In this document: one piece after another, positions 1-12,278 of the stretch
How positions within the stretch are numbered: the first letter of the stretch is position 1
Layout of the letters: the number at the start of each line of letters is the position of its first letter
Assembly (NCBI RefSeq): GCF_029227915.1
Contig: NC_079880.1
Span: forward strand, 3,102,001-3,166,000
DNA from: Hydractinia symbiolongicarpus
Taxonomy: Eukaryota; Cnidaria; Hydrozoa; Anthoathecata; Hydractiniidae
Direction of reading: 5' to 3'
Length of the DNA: 64,000 nucleotides
Program-made: the position numbers and the translations under genes
The notes under the pieces: generated by a model
The model's database searches: none
The model's input: only the letters and a program-made list of their open reading frames with translations
Told to the model about the DNA's origin: nothing

Positions 1-166
1 GAAGTTTAATCGCCGGCAAACGAAAACCTGCGATTTCCCGTAAATCCCGGACTCGGCCCGTATAGTCAAAAGTATACAAAGAAAGTACCCAGGGAGTAAA
101 GTCATTTCCCAAACGATTTTTTAAATTATTTTTTTACCACTAAAACGCATGAGACTTGCAGTTTTC

Positions 167-184
167 AAAAATGTTTTCATTTTT
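167..184 (+). other. A/T hairpin motif of the monomer (example copy)
   Basis: AAAAATG (167-173) and CATTTTT (178-184) form a perfect 7-bp inverted repeat around a TTTT loop. The motif recurs in most monomers in both arms but is broken in class B (AAGG) and altered in class E. It could extrude as a cruciform or simply reflect A/T-rich sequence; function is unknown. A Rho-independent terminator is unlikely because the stem is nearly all A/T. Confidence 0.6.
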
Positions 185-1125
185 GATGAGACGCTGAATA
201 AAAGCAGTTTAATCGCCGGCAAACGAAATCTCGGGTTTTCCCGTAAATCCGGGGCTTGGCCCGTATAATCGAATGTATACAAAGAAAATACCCAGGGAGT
301 AAACTCATTTCCCGAACGATTTTTTAAATTTTTTTTCACCACTAAAACGCATGGGACTTGTAGTTTTCAAAAATGTTTTCATTTTTGATGAGACGCTTAA
401 TGAAAGAGGTTTAATCGCCGGAAAACGAAAACCCGCGTTTTCCCGTAAATCCGGGGCTTGGCCCGTATAATCGAATGTATACAAAGGAAGTACCCTGTGA
501 GTAAACTCATTTCCAGAACGATTTTTTAAATTATTTTTTCACCACTAAAACGCATAAGACTTGTAGTTTTTAAAAAGGTTTTCATTTTTGATGAGACGCT
601 GAATAAAAGAAGTTTAATCGCTGGCAAACGAAAACCTGCGATTTCCCGTAAATCCTGGACTCGGCCCGTATAGTCAAAAGTATACAAAGAAAGTACCCAG
701 GGAGTAAACTCATTTCCCAAACGATTTTTTAAATTATTTTTTTACCACTAAAACGCATGAGACTTGTAGTTTTCCAGAATGTTTTCATTTTTGATGAGAT
801 ACTGAATAAAAGCAGTTTAATCGCCGGCAAACGAAAACCCGCGATTTCCCGTAAATCCCGGGCTTGGCACGTATAGTCGAATGTATACAAAGAAAGTACG
901 CAGGGCGTAAACGCATTTCCAGAACGATTTTTTAAATTATTTTTTCACCACTAAAACGCATAAGACTTGTAGTTTTTAAAAAGGTTTTCATTTTTGATGA
1001 GACGCTGAATAAAAGAAGTTTAATCGCCGGCAAACGAAAACCTGCGATTTCCCGTAAATCCCGGACTCGGCCCGTATAGTCAAAAGTATACAAAGAAAGT
1101 ACCCAGGGAGTAAAGTCATTTCCCA

Positions 1126-1328
1126 AACGATTTTTTAAATTATTTTTTTACCACTAAAACGCATGAGACTTGCAGTTTTCAAAAATGTTTTCATTTTTGA
1201 TGAGACGCTTAATGAAAGAGGTTTAATCGCCGGCAAACGAAATCCCGCGTTTTCCCGTAAATCCGGGGCTTGGCCCGTATAGTCGAATGTATACAAAGAA
1301 AGTACCCAGGAAGTAAACTCATTTCCCG
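1126..1328 (+). repeat. Representative monomer, class G (203 bp)
   Basis: This copy illustrates the class with CTTAATGAAAGAGG, GAAATCCCGCGTTTTCCCG and the CCGGGGCTTGG form of the G/C-rich half, ending CCCAGGAAGTAAACTC. The class is frequent in block A of the left arm, apparently absent from blocks B and C, and reappears in inverted form in the right arm. That makes it useful for tracing exchange between the arms. Confidence 0.85.
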
Positions 1329-1466
1329 AACGATTTTTTAAATTTTTTTTCACCACTAAAACGCATGAGACTTGTAGTTTTCAAAAATGTTTTCATTTTT
1401 GATGAGACGCTTAATGAAAGAGGTTTAATCGCCGGAAAACGAAAACCCGCGATTTCCCGTAAATCC

Positions 1467-1479
1467 CGGGCTTGGCCCG
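1467..1479 (+). other. G/C hairpin motif of the monomer (example copy)
   Basis: CGGGC (1467-1471), TTG, GCCCG (1475-1479) is a perfect 5-bp inverted repeat with a 3-base loop. It is present in class C monomers. It is weakened in classes reading CCGGCTTGG, GGACTCGG or CTTGGCACG. It lies in the G/C-rich half of the monomer, about 60 bp downstream of the fixed GCCGGC palindrome region. Confidence 0.55.
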
Positions 1480-1530
1480 TATAGTTGAATGTATACAAAG
1501 AAAGTACCCTGTGAGTAAACTCATTTCCAG

Positions 1531-1733
1531 AACGATTTTTTAAATTATTTTTTCACCACTAAAACGCATAAGACTTGTAGTTTTTAAAAAGGTTTTCATT
1601 TTTGATGAGACGCTGAATAAAAGAAGTTTAATCGCCGGCAAACGAAAACCTGCGATTTCCCGTAAATCCTGGACTCGGCCCGTATAGTCAAAAGTATACA
1701 AAGAAAGTACCCAGGGAGTAAACTCATTTCCCA
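1531..1733 (+). repeat. Representative monomer, class B (203 bp)
   Basis: This copy illustrates the class with TTTTTAAAAAGGTTTTC, AACCTGCGATTTCCCG, CCTGGACTCGGCCCG and GTCAAAAGTATAC. The AAGG change removes the outer pairing of the small A/T hairpin found in most other classes. Class B typically alternates with classes carrying GTCGAATGTATAC, which gives a dimer-like pattern of about 406 bp in parts of block A. Confidence 0.85.
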
Positions 1734-1734
1734 A
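1540..1734 (-). other. Non-coding open frame recurring in many monomers (example copy)
   Basis: A 64-codon frame runs on the strand opposite to the left-arm convention, and the equivalent frame lies on the + strand in the right arm. Translation would begin at TTG (TTG GGA AAT GAG) and end at TAA in the A/T-rich half. A 73-codon version of class G begins at GTG. Neither is a normal eukaryotic start. The first in-frame ATG lies near codon 50. The 203-bp period is not a multiple of three, so the frame cannot run through the array. Many monomers break it by one-base indels. Read-through forms occur where the stop is lost, for example a 102-codon frame at 30619-30927. I regard it as a by-product of repeat homogeneity and do not call a CDS. 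Confidence 0.85.
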
Positions 1735-1936
1735 ACGATTTTTTAAATTATTTTTTTACCACTAAAACGCATGAGACTTGTAGTTTTCAAAAATGTTTTC
1801 ATTTTTGATGAGACGCTGAATAAAAGAAGTTTAATCGCCGGCAAACGAAAACCCGCGATTTCCCCTAAATCCCGGGCTTGGCCCGTATAGTCGAATGTAT
1901 ACAAAGAAAGTACCCAGGGAGTAAACTCATTTCCCG
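1734..1936 (+). repeat. Representative monomer, class C (203 bp)
   Basis: This copy is close to the family consensus: TTTTCAAAAATGTTTTC, AACCCGCGATTTCCC, TAAATCCCGGGCTTGGCCCG and GTCGAATGTATACAAAG. It carries the CCCCTAAATCC sub-variant seen at several related positions in block A (for example near 2875, 5104, 7134, 10173, 13214 and 16660). Confidence 0.85.
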
Positions 1937-2039
1937 AACGATTTTTTAAATTATTTTTTCACCACTAAAACGCATGAGACTTGTAGTTTTCAAAAATATT
2001 TTCATTTTTGATGAGACGCTGAATAAAAGCAGTTTAATC

Positions 2040-3740
2040 GCCGGCAAACGAAAACCTGCTATTTCCCTAAATCCCGGACTCGGCCCGTATATCAAAAGTA
2101 TACAAAGAAAGTACCCAGGGAGTAAACTCATTTCCAGAACGATTTTTTAAATTATTTTTTCACCACTAAAACGCATGAGACTTGTAGTTTTCAAAAGTGT
2201 TTTCATTTTTGATGAGACGCTTAATGAAAGAGGTTTAATCGCCGGCAAACGAAATCCCGCGTTTTCCCGTAAATCCGGGGCTTGGCCCGTATAGTCGAAT
2301 GTATACAAAGAAAGTACCCAGGAAGTAAACTCATTTCCCGAACGATTTTTTAAATTTTTTTTCACCACTAAAACGCATGAGACTTGTAGTTTTCAAAAAT
2401 GTTTTCATTTTTGATGAGACGCTTAATGAAAGAGGTTTAATCGCCGGAAAACGAAAACCCGCGATTTCCCGTAAATCCCGGGCTTGGCCCGTATAGTCGA
2501 ATGTATACAAAGAAAGTACCCTGTGAGTAAACTCATTTCCAGAACGATTTTTTAAATTATTTTTTCACCACTAAAACGCATAAGACTTGTAGTTTTTAAA
2601 AAGGTTTTTATTTTTGATGAGACGCTGAATAAAAGAAGTTTAATCGCCGGCAAACGAAAACCTGCGATTTCCCGTAAATCCTGGACTCGGCCCGTATAGT
2701 CAAAAGTATACAAAGAAAGTACCCAGGGAGTAAACTCATTTCCCAAACGATTTTTTAAATTATTTTTTTACCACTAAAACGCATGAGACTTGTAGTTTTC
2801 AAAAATGTTTTCATTTTTGATGAGACGCTGAATAAAAGAAGTTTAATCGCAGGCAAACGAAAACCCGCGATTTCCCCTAAATCCCGGGCTTGGCCCGTAT
2901 AGTCGAATGTATACAAAGAAAGTACCCAGGGAGTAATCTCATTTCCCGAACGATTTTTTAAATTATTTTTTCACCACTAAAACGCATAAGACTTGTAGTT
3001 TTTAAAAATGTTTTCATTTTTGATGAGACGCTGAATAAAAGAAGTTTAATCGCCGGCAAACGAAAACCCGCGATTTCCCGTAAATCCCGGGCTTGGCCCG
3101 TATAGTCGAATGTATACAAAGAAAGTACCCAGGGAGTAATCTCATTTCCCGAACGATTTTCTAAATTACTTTTTCACCACTAAAACGCATGAGACTTGTA
3201 GTTTTTAAAAATGTTTTCATTTTTGATGAGACGCTGAATAAAAGAAGTTTAGTCGCCGGCAAACGAAAACCTGCGATTTCCCGTAAATCCTGGACTCGGC
3301 CCGTATAGTCAAAAGTATACAAAGAAAGTACCCAGGGAGTAAAGTCATTTCCCGAACGATTTCTTAAATTACTTTTTTACCACTAAAACGCATGAGACTT
3401 GTAGTTTTCAAAAATGTTTTCATTTTTGATGAGACGCTGAATAAAAGCAGTTTAATCGCCGGCAAACGAAATCCCGCGTTTTCCCGTAAATCCGGGGCTT
3501 GGCACGTATAGTCGAATGTATACAAAGAAAGTACGCAGGGAATAAACTCATTTCCAGAACGATTTTTTAAATTATTTCTTCACCACTAAAACGCATAAGA
3601 CTTGTAGTTTTTAAAAATGTTTTCATTTTTGATGAGACGCTGAATAAAAAAGGTTTAATCGCCGGCAAAGGAAAACCTGCGATTTCCCGTAAATCCTGCA
3701 CTCGGCCCGTATAGTCAAAAGTATACAAAGAAAGTACCCA
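2040..3740 (+). repeat. 11-monomer-spaced duplicate, copy 1 (partner 4269-5969)
   Basis: This block matches sequence 2229 bp downstream. Private variants include AAAAAGGTTTTTATTTTTG (near 2600 and 4829) and the GGCAAAGGAAAACC form (near 3664 and 5893). The match decays after about 3740, where the copies read GGGAGTAAACTC and GGGAGTAAAGTC. Between the copies, 3740-4268 holds ordinary monomers including class D. Confidence 0.75.
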
Positions 3741-4164
3741 GGGAGTAAACTCATTTCCCAAACGATTTTTTAAATTATTATTTCACCACTAAAACGCATG
3801 AGACTTGTAGTTTTTAAAAATGTTTTCATTTTTGATAAGACGCTGAATAAAAGAAGTTTAATCGCCGGCAAACGAAAACCCGCGATTTCCCGTAAATCCC
3901 GGCTTGGCCGGTATAGTCAAAAGTATACAAAGAAAGTACCCAGGGAGTAAACTCATTTCCCGAACGATTTTTTAAATTATTTTTTCACCACTAAAACGCA
4001 TGAGACTTGTAGTTTTCAAAAATATTTTCATTTTTGATGAGACGCTGAATAAAAGCAGTTTAATCGCCGGCAAACGAAAACCTGCTATTTCCCTAAATCC
4101 CGGACTCGGCCCGTATAGTCAAAAGTATACAAAGAAAGTACCCAGGGAGTAAACTCATTTCCAG

Positions 4165-4366
4165 AACGATTTTTTAAATTATTTTTTCACCACTAAAACG
4201 CATAAGACTTGTAGTTTTCAAAAATGTTCTCATTTTTGATGAGACGCTGAATAAAAGCAGTTTAATCGCCGGCAAACGAAAACCTGCTATTTCCCTAAAT
4301 CCCGGACTCGGCCCGTATAGTCAAAAGTATACAAAGAAAGTACCCAGGGAGTAAACTCATTTCCAG
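4165..4366 (+). repeat. Representative monomer, class D (202 bp)
   Basis: This class has CCTGCTATTTCCCTAAATCC, one base shorter than the consensus because a G is missing after CCC, and CCCGGACTCGG. A near variant reads CTGCTATTTGCCTAAATCC at about 9152, 15640, 19696, 20908, 24557 and 29221. The equivalent inverted form, GATTTAGGGAAATCGC, is common in the right arm. Confidence 0.8.
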
Positions 4367-5969
4367 AACGATTTTTTAAATTATTTTTTCACCACTAAAA
4401 CGCATGAGACTTGTAGTTTTCAAAAGTGTTTTCATTTTTGATGAGACGCTTAATGAAAGAGGTTTAATCGCCGGCAAACGAAATCCCGCGTTTTCCCGTA
4501 AATCCGGGGCTTGGCCCGTATAGTCGAATGTATACAAAGAAAGTACCCAGGAAGTAAACTCATTTCCCGAACGATTTTTTAAATTTTTTTTCACCACTAA
4601 AACGCATGAGACTTGTAGTTTTCAAAAATGTTTTCATTTTTGATGAGACGCTTAATGAAAGAGGTTTAATCGCCGGAAAACGAAAACCCGCGATTTCCCG
4701 TAAATCCCGGGCTTGGCCCGTATAGTCGAATGTATACAAAGAAAGTACCCTGTGAGTAAACTCATTTCCAGAACGATTTTTTAAATTATTTTTTCACCAC
4801 TAAAACGCATAAGACTTGTAGTTTTTAAAAAGGTTTTTATTTTTGATGAGACGCTGAATAAAAGAAGTTTAATCGCCGGCAAACGAAAACCTGCGATTTC
4901 CCGTAAATCCTGGACTCGGCCCGTATAGTCAAAAGTATGCAAAGAAAGTACCCAGGGAGTAAACTCATTTCCCAAACGATTTTTTAAATTATTTTTTTAC
5001 CACTAAAACGCATGAGACTTGTAGTTTTCAAAAATGTTTTCATTTTTGATGAGACGCTGAATAAAAGAAGTTTAATCGCCGGCAAACGAAAACCCGCGAT
5101 TTCCCCTAAATCCCGGGCTTGGCCCGTATAGTCGATTGTATACAAAGAAAGTACCCAGGGAGTAATCTCATTTCCCGAACGATTTTTTAAATTATTTCTT
5201 CACCACTAAAACGCATAAGACTTGTAGTTTTTAAAAATGTTTTCATTTTTGATGAGACGCTGAATAAAAGAAGTTTAATCGCCGGCAAACGAAAACCCGC
5301 GATTTCCCGTAAATCCCGGGCTTGGCCCGTATAGTCGAATGTATACAAAGAAAGTACCCAGGGAGTAATCTCATTTCCCGAACGATTTTTTAAATTACTT
5401 TTTCACCACTAAAACGCATGAGACTTGTAGTTTTTAAAAATGTTTTCATTTTTGATGAGACGCTGAATAAAAGAAGTTTAGTCGCCGGCAAACGAAAACC
5501 TGCGATTTCCCGTAAATCCTGGACTCGGCCCGTATAGTCAAAAGTATACAAAGAAAGTACCCAGGGAGTAAAGTCATTTCCCGAACGATTTCTTAAATTA
5601 CTTTTTTACCACTAAAACGCATGAGACTTGTAGTTTTCAAAAATGTTTTCATTTTTGATGAGACGCTGAATAAAAGCAGTTTAATCGCCGGCAAACGAAA
5701 TCCCGCGTTTTCCCGTAAATCCGGGGCTTGGCACGTATAGTCGAATGTATACAAAGAAAGTACGCAGGGAATAAACTCATTTCCAGAACGATTTTTTAAA
5801 TTATTTCTTCACCACTAAAACGCATAAGACTTGTAGTTTTTAAAAATGTTTTCATTTTTGATGAGACGCTGAATAAAAAAGGTTTAATCGCCGGCAAAGG
5901 AAAACCTGCGATTTCCCGTAAATCCTGGACTCGGCCCGTATAGTCAAAAGTATACAAAGAAAGTACCCA
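4269..5969 (+). repeat. 11-monomer-spaced duplicate, copy 2 (partner 2040-3740)
   Basis: This is the second copy of the 2229-bp-spaced block, with only scattered substitutions. One example is a GTATAC to GTATGC change near 4937. It also restores the G missing from the GTATATCAAAAG site near 2089 in the first copy. Confidence 0.75.
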
Positions 5970-5989
5970 GGGAGTAAAGTCATTTCCTA

Positions 5990-6192
5990 AACGATTTTTT
6001 AAATTATTTTTTTACTACTAAAACGCATGAGACTTGCAGTTTTCAAAAATGTTTTCACTTTTGATGTGACGCTGAATAAAAGCAGTTTAATTGCCGGCAA
6101 ACGAAATCCCGCGTTTTCCCGTAAATCCGGGGCTTGGCCCGTATAGTCGAATGTTTACAAAGAAAGTACCCTGTGAGTAAACTCATTTCCAG
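5990..6192 (+). repeat. Representative monomer, class X (203 bp), higher-order marker
   Basis: This class has private changes CACTTTTGATGTGACGC, TTTAATTGCCGGC and GAATGTTTACAAAG, followed by a CCCTGTGAG end. Copies with CACTTTTGATGTGAC start near 6056, 11125, 14168, 17614, 18425, 21668, 23290, 25317 and 27142. Successive spacings are about 5069, 3043, 3446, 811, 3243, 1622, 2027 and 1825 bp, or 25, 15, 17, 4, 16, 8, 10 and 9 monomers. It is the clearest ruler of the irregular higher-order structure in block A. Confidence 0.85.
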
Positions 6193-9100
6193 AACGATTT
6201 TTTAAATTATTTTTTCACCGCTAAAACGCATAAGACTTGTAGTTTTTAAAAAGGTTTTCATTTTTGATGAGACGCTGAATAAAAGAAGTTTAATCGCCGG
6301 CAAACGAAAACCTGCGATTTCCCGTAAATCCCGGACTCGGCCCGTATAGCCAAAAGTATACAAAGAAAGTACCCAGGGAGTAAAGTCATTTCCCAAACGA
6401 TTTTTTAAATTATTTTTTTACCACTAAAACGCATGAGACTTGCAGTTTTCAAAAATGTTTTCATTTTTGATGAGACGCTTAATAAAAGAGGTTTAATCGC
6501 CGGCAAACGAAATCCCGCGTTTTCCCGTAAATCCGGGGCTTGGCCCGTATAGTCGAATGTATACAAAGAAAGTACCCAGGAAGTAAACTCATTTCCCGAA
6601 CGATTTTTTAAATTTTTTTTCACCACTAAAACGCATGAGACTTGTAGTTTTCAAAAATGTTTTCATTTTTGATGAGACGCTTAATGAAAGATGTTTAATC
6701 GCCGGAAAACGAAAACCCGCGATTTCCCGTAAATCCCGGGCTTGGCCCGTATAGTCGAATGTATACAAAGAAAGTACCCTGTGAGTAAACTCATTTCCAG
6801 AACGATTTTTTAAATTATTTTTTCACCACTAAAACGCATAAGACTTGTAGTTTTTAAAAAGGTTTTCATTTTTGATGAGACGCTGAATAAAAGAAGTTTA
6901 ATCGCCGGCAAACGAAAACCTGCGATTTCCCGTAAATCCTGGACTCGGCCCGTATAGTCAAAAGTATACAAAGAAAGTACCCAGGGAGTAAACTCATTTG
7001 CCAAACGATTTTTTAAATTATTTTTTTACCACTAAAACGCATGAGACTTGTAGTTTTCAAAAATGTTTTCATTTTTGATGAGACGCTGAATAAAAGAAGT
7101 TTAATCGCCGGCAAACGAAAACCCGCGATTTCCCCTAAATCCCGGGCTTGGCCCGTATAGTCGAATGTATACAAAGAAAGTACCCAGGGAGTAATCTCAT
7201 TTCCCGAACGATTTTTTAAATTATTTTTTCACCACTAAAACGCATAAGACTTGTAGTTTTTAAAAATGTTTTCATTTTTGATGAGACGCTGAATAAAAGA
7301 AGTTTAATCGCCGGCAAACGAAAACCCGCGATTTCCCGTAAATCCCGGGCTTGGCCCGTATAGTCGAATGTATACAAAGAAAGTACCCAGGGAGTAATCT
7401 CATTTCCCGAACGATTTTTTAAATTACTTTTTCACCACTAAAACGCATGAGACTTGTAGTTTTTAAAAATGTTTTCATTTTTGATGAGACGCTGAATAAA
7501 AGAAGTTTAGTCGCCGGCAAACGAAAACCTGCGATTTCCCGTAAATCCTGGACTCGGCCCGTATAGTCAAAAGTATACAAAGAAAGTACAAAGGGAGTAA
7601 AGTCATTTCCCGAACGATTTCTTAAATTACTTTTTTACCACTAAAACGCATGAGACATGTAGTTTTCAAAAATGTTTTCATTTTTGATGAGACGCTGAAT
7701 AAAAGCAGTTTAATCGCCGGCAAACGAAATCCCGCGTTTTCCCGTAAATCCGGGGCTTGGCACGTATAGTCGAATGTATACAAAGAAAGTACGCAGGGAA
7801 TAAACTCATTTCCAGAACGATTTTTTAAATTATTTCTTCACCACTAAAACGCATAAGACTTGTAGTTTTTAAAAATGTTTTCATTTTTGATGAGACGCTG
7901 AATAAAAAAGGTTTAATCGCCGGCAAAGGAAAACCTGCGATTTCCCGTAAATCCTGGACTCGGCCCATATAGTCAAAAGTATACAAAGAAAGTACCCAGG
8001 GAGTAAAGTCATTTCCTAAACGATTTTTTAAATTATTTTTTTACTACTAAAACGCATGAGACTTGCAGTTTTCAAAAATGTTTTCATTTTTGATGAGACG
8101 CTGAATAAAAGCAGTTTAATCGCCGGCAAACGAAATCTCGCGTTTTCCCGTAAATCCGGGGCTTGGCCCGTATAATCGAATGTATACAAAGAAAGTACCC
8201 AGGGAGTAAACTCATTTCCCGAACGATTTTTTAAATTTTTTTTCACCACTAAAACGCATGGGACTTGTAGTTTTCAAAAATGTTTTCATTTTTGATGAGA
8301 CGCTTAATGAAAGAGGTTTAATCGCCGGAAAACGAAAACCCGCGATTTCCCGTAAATCCCGGGCTTGGCCCGTATAGTCGAATGTATACAAAGGAAGTAC
8401 CCTGTGAGTAAACTCATTTCCAGAACGATTTTTTAAATTATTTTTTCACCACTAAAACGCATAAGACTTGTAGTTTTTAAAAAGGTTTTCATTTTTGATG
8501 AGACGCTGAATAAAAGAAGTTTAATCGCCGGCAAACGAAAACCTGCGATTTCCCGTAAATCCTGGACTCGGCCCGTATAGTCAAAAGTATACAAAGAAAG
8601 TACCCAGGGAGTAAACTCATTTCCCAAACGATTTTTTAAATTATTTTTTTACCACTAAAACGCATGAGACTTGTAGTTTTCCAGAATGTTTTCATTTTTG
8701 ATGAGATACTGAATAAAAGCAGTTTAATCGCCGGCAAACGAAAACCCGCGATTTCCCGTAAATCCCGGGCTTGGCACGTATAGTCGAATGTATACAAAGA
8801 AAGTACGCAGGGAGTAAACTCATTTCCAGAACGATTTTTTAAATTATTTCTTCACCACTAAAACGCATAAGACTTGTAGTTTTTAAAAATGTTTTCATTT
8901 TTGATGAGACGCTGAATAAAAAAGGTTTAATCGCCGGCAAACGAAAACCCGCGATTTCCCGTAAATCCCGGCTTGGCCCGTATAGTCAAAAGTATACAAA
9001 GAAAGTACCCAGGGAGTAAACTCATTTCCCGAACGATTTTTTAAATTATTTTTTCACCACTAAAACGCATGAGACTTGTAGTTTTCAAAAATGTTTTCAT

Positions 9101-9235
9101 TTTTGATGAGACGCTGAATAAAAGCAGTTTAATCGCCGGCAAACGAAAACCTGCTATTTGCCTAAATCCCGGACTCGGCCCGTATAGTCAAAAGTATACA
9201 AAGAAAGTACCCAGGGAGTAAACGCATTTCCAGAA

Positions 9236-12200
9236 CGATTTTTTAAATTATTTTTTCACAACTAAAACGCATAAGACTTGTAGTTTTTAAAAAGGTTTTC
9301 ATTTTTGATGAGACGCTGAATAAAAGAAGTTTAATCGCCGGCAAACGAAAACCTGCGATTTCCCGTAAATCCCGGACTCGGCCCGTATAGTCAAAAGTAT
9401 ACAAAGAAAGTACCCAGGGAGTAAAGTCATTTCCCAAACGATTTTTTAAATTATTTTTTTACCACTAAAACGCATGAGACTTGCAGTTTTCAAAAATGTT
9501 TTCATTTTTGATGAGACGCTTAATGAAAGAGGTTTAATCGCCGGCAAACGAAATCCCGCGTTTTCCCGTAAATCCGGGGCTTGGCCCGTATAGTCGAATG
9601 TATACAAAGAAAGTACCCAGGAAGTAAACTCATTTCCCGTACGATTTTTTAAATTTTTTTTCACCACTAAAACGCATGAGACTTGTAGTTTTCAAAAATG
9701 TTTTCATTTTTGATGAGACGCTTAATAAAAGAGGTTTAATCGCCGGAAAACGAAAACCCGCGATTTCCCGTAAATCCCGGGCTTGGCCCGTATAGTTGAA
9801 TGTATACAAAGAAAGTACCCTGTGAGTAAACTCATTTCCAGAACGATTTTTTAAATTATTTTTTCACCACTAAAACGCATAAGACTTGTAGTTTTTAAAA
9901 AGGTTTTCATTTTTGATGAGACGCTGAATAAAAGAAGTTTAATCGCCGGCAAACGAAAACCTGCGATTTCCCGTAAATCCTGGACTCGGCCCGTATAGTC
10001 AAAAGTATACAAAGAAAGTACCCAGGGAGTAAACTCATTTCCCAAACGATTTTTTAAATTATTTTTTTACCACTAAAACGCATGAGACTTGTAGTTTTCA
10101 AAAATGTTTTCATTTTTGATGAGACGCTGAATAAAAGAAGTTTAATCGCCGGCAAACGAAAACCCGCGATTTCCCCTAAATCCCGGGCTTGGCCCGTATA
10201 GTCGAATGTATACAAAGAAAGTACCCAGGGAGTAATCTCATTTCCCGAACGATTTTTTAAATTATTTTTTCACCACTAAAATGCATAAGACTTGTAGTTT
10301 TTAAAAATGTTTTCATTTTTGATAAGACGCTGAATAAAAGAAGTTTAATCGCCGGCAAACGAAAACCCGCGATTTCCCGTAAATCCCGGGCTTGGCCCGT
10401 ATAGTCGAATGTATACAAAGAAAGTACCCAGGGAGTAATCTCATTTCCCGAACGATTTTTTAAATTACTTTTTCACCACTAAAACGCAAGAGACTTGTAG
10501 TTTTTAAAAATGTTTTCATTTTTGATGAGACGCTGAATAAAAGAAGTTTAGTCGCCGGCAAACGAAAACCTGCGATTTCCCGTAAATCCTGGACTCGGCC
10601 CGTATAGTCAAAAGTATACAAAGAAAGTACCCAGTGAGTAAAGTCATTTCCCGAACGATTTCTTAAATACTTTTTTACCACTAAAACGCATGAGACTTGT
10701 AGTTTTCAAAAATGTTTTCATTTTTGATGAGACGCTGAATAAAAGCAGTTTAATCGCCGGCAAACGAAATCCCGCGTTTTCCCGTAAATCCGGGGCTTGG
10801 CACGTATAGTCGAATGTATACAAAGAAAGTACGCAGGGAATAAACTCATTTCCAGAACGATTTTTTAAATTATTTCTTCACCACTAAAACGCATAAGACT
10901 TGTAGTTTTTAAAAATGTTTTCATTTTTGATGAGACGCTGAATAAAAAAGGTTTAATCGCCGGCAAACGAAAACCTGCGATTTCCCGTAAATCCTGGACT
11001 CGGCCCGTATAGTCAAAAGTATACAAAGAAAGTACCCAGGGAGTAAAGTCATTTCCTAAACGATTTTTTAAATTATTTTTTTACTACTAAAACGCATGAG
11101 ACTTGCAGTTTTCAAAAATGTTTTCACTTTTGATGTGACGCTGAATAAAAGCAGTTTAATTGCCGGCAAACGAAATCCCGCGTTTTCCCGTAAATCCGGG
11201 GCTTGGCCCGTATAGTCGAATGTTTACAAAGAAAGTACCCTGTGAGTAAACTCATTTCCAGAACGATTTTTTAAATTATTTTTTCACCACTAAAACGCAT
11301 AAGACTTGTAGTTTTTAAAAAGGTTTTCATTTTTGATGAGACGCTGAATAAAAGAAGTTTAATCGCCGGCAAACGAAAACCTGCGATTTCCCGTAAATCC
11401 CGGACTCGGCCCGTATAGTCAAAAGTATACAAAGAAAGTACCCAGGGAGTAAAGTCATTTCCCAAACGATTTTTTAAATTATTTTTTTACCACTAAAACG
11501 CATGAGACTTGCAGTTTTCAAAAATGTTTTCATTTTTGATGAGACGCTGAATAAAAGCAGTTTAATCGCCGGCAAACGAAATCTCGGGTTTTCCCGTAAA
11601 TCCGGGGCTTGGCCCGTATAATCGAATGTATACAAAGAAAATACCCAGGGAGTAAACTCATTTCCCGAACGATTTTTTAAATTTTTTTTCACCACTAAAA
11701 CGCATGGGACTTGTAGTTTTCAAAAATGTTTTCATTTTTGATGAGACGCTTAATGAAAGAGGTTTAATCGCCGGAAAACCAAAACCCGCGATTTCCCGTA
11801 AATCCCGGGCTTGGCCCGTATAGTCGAATGTATACAAAGGAAGTACCCTGTGAGTAAACTCATTTCCAGAACGATTTTTTAAATTATTTTTTCACCACTA
11901 AAACGCATAAGACTTGTAGTTTTTAAAAAGGTTTTCATTTTTGATGAGACGCTGAATAAAAGAAGTTTAATCGCCGGCAAACGAAAACCTGCGATTTCCC
12001 GTAAATCCTGGACTCGGCCCGTATAGTCAAAAGTATACAAAGAAAGTACCCAGGGAGTAAACTCATTTCCCAAACGATTTTTTAAATTATTTTTTTACCA
12101 CTAAAACGCATGAGACTTGTAGTTTTCCAGAATGTTTTCATTTTTGATGAGATACTGAATAAAAGCAGTTTAATCGCCGGCAAACGAAAACCCGCGATTT

Positions 12201-12278
12201 CCCGTAAATCCCGGGCTTGGCACGTATAGTCGAATGTATACAAAGAAAGTACGCAGGGCGTAAACGCATTTCCAGAAC
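9236..12278 (+). repeat. 15-monomer tandem duplication (3043 bp), copy 1
   Basis: This block is followed directly by a close copy at 12279-15320. Equivalent positions such as 9446/12488, 9851/12893, 11271/14314 and 11474/14517 are 3042-3043 bp apart. Shared private changes include CTAAAATGCATAAGAC and TTTTTGATAAGACGC (near 10276/13319 and 10317/13360). Both flanks belong to the same satellite, so edges are known only to within part of a monomer. Confidence 0.75.

Larger units (their letters stand above)
1..1905 (+). repeat. Long-range duplicate L1, copy 1 (partner 11354-13258)
   Basis: About nine monomers match a block 11353 bp (56 monomers) away with no net indel. Shared private variants include ATCTCGGGTTTTCCCG (near 229 and 11581), AAAATACCCAGGG (near 286 and 11638) and CGCAGGGCGTAAACGC (near 899 and 12252). 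The match ends near 1905, where this copy has GGGAGTAAACTC and the partner GGGAGTAATCTC. A short tract at about 439-470 differs in a clustered way (see findings). Confidence 0.8.

Noticed and set aside
167-184. Rho-independent terminators at the hairpin followed by T-runs
   Set aside because: The stem is almost all A/T, the motif recurs every 203 bp regardless of any gene, and there are no transcription units to terminate.
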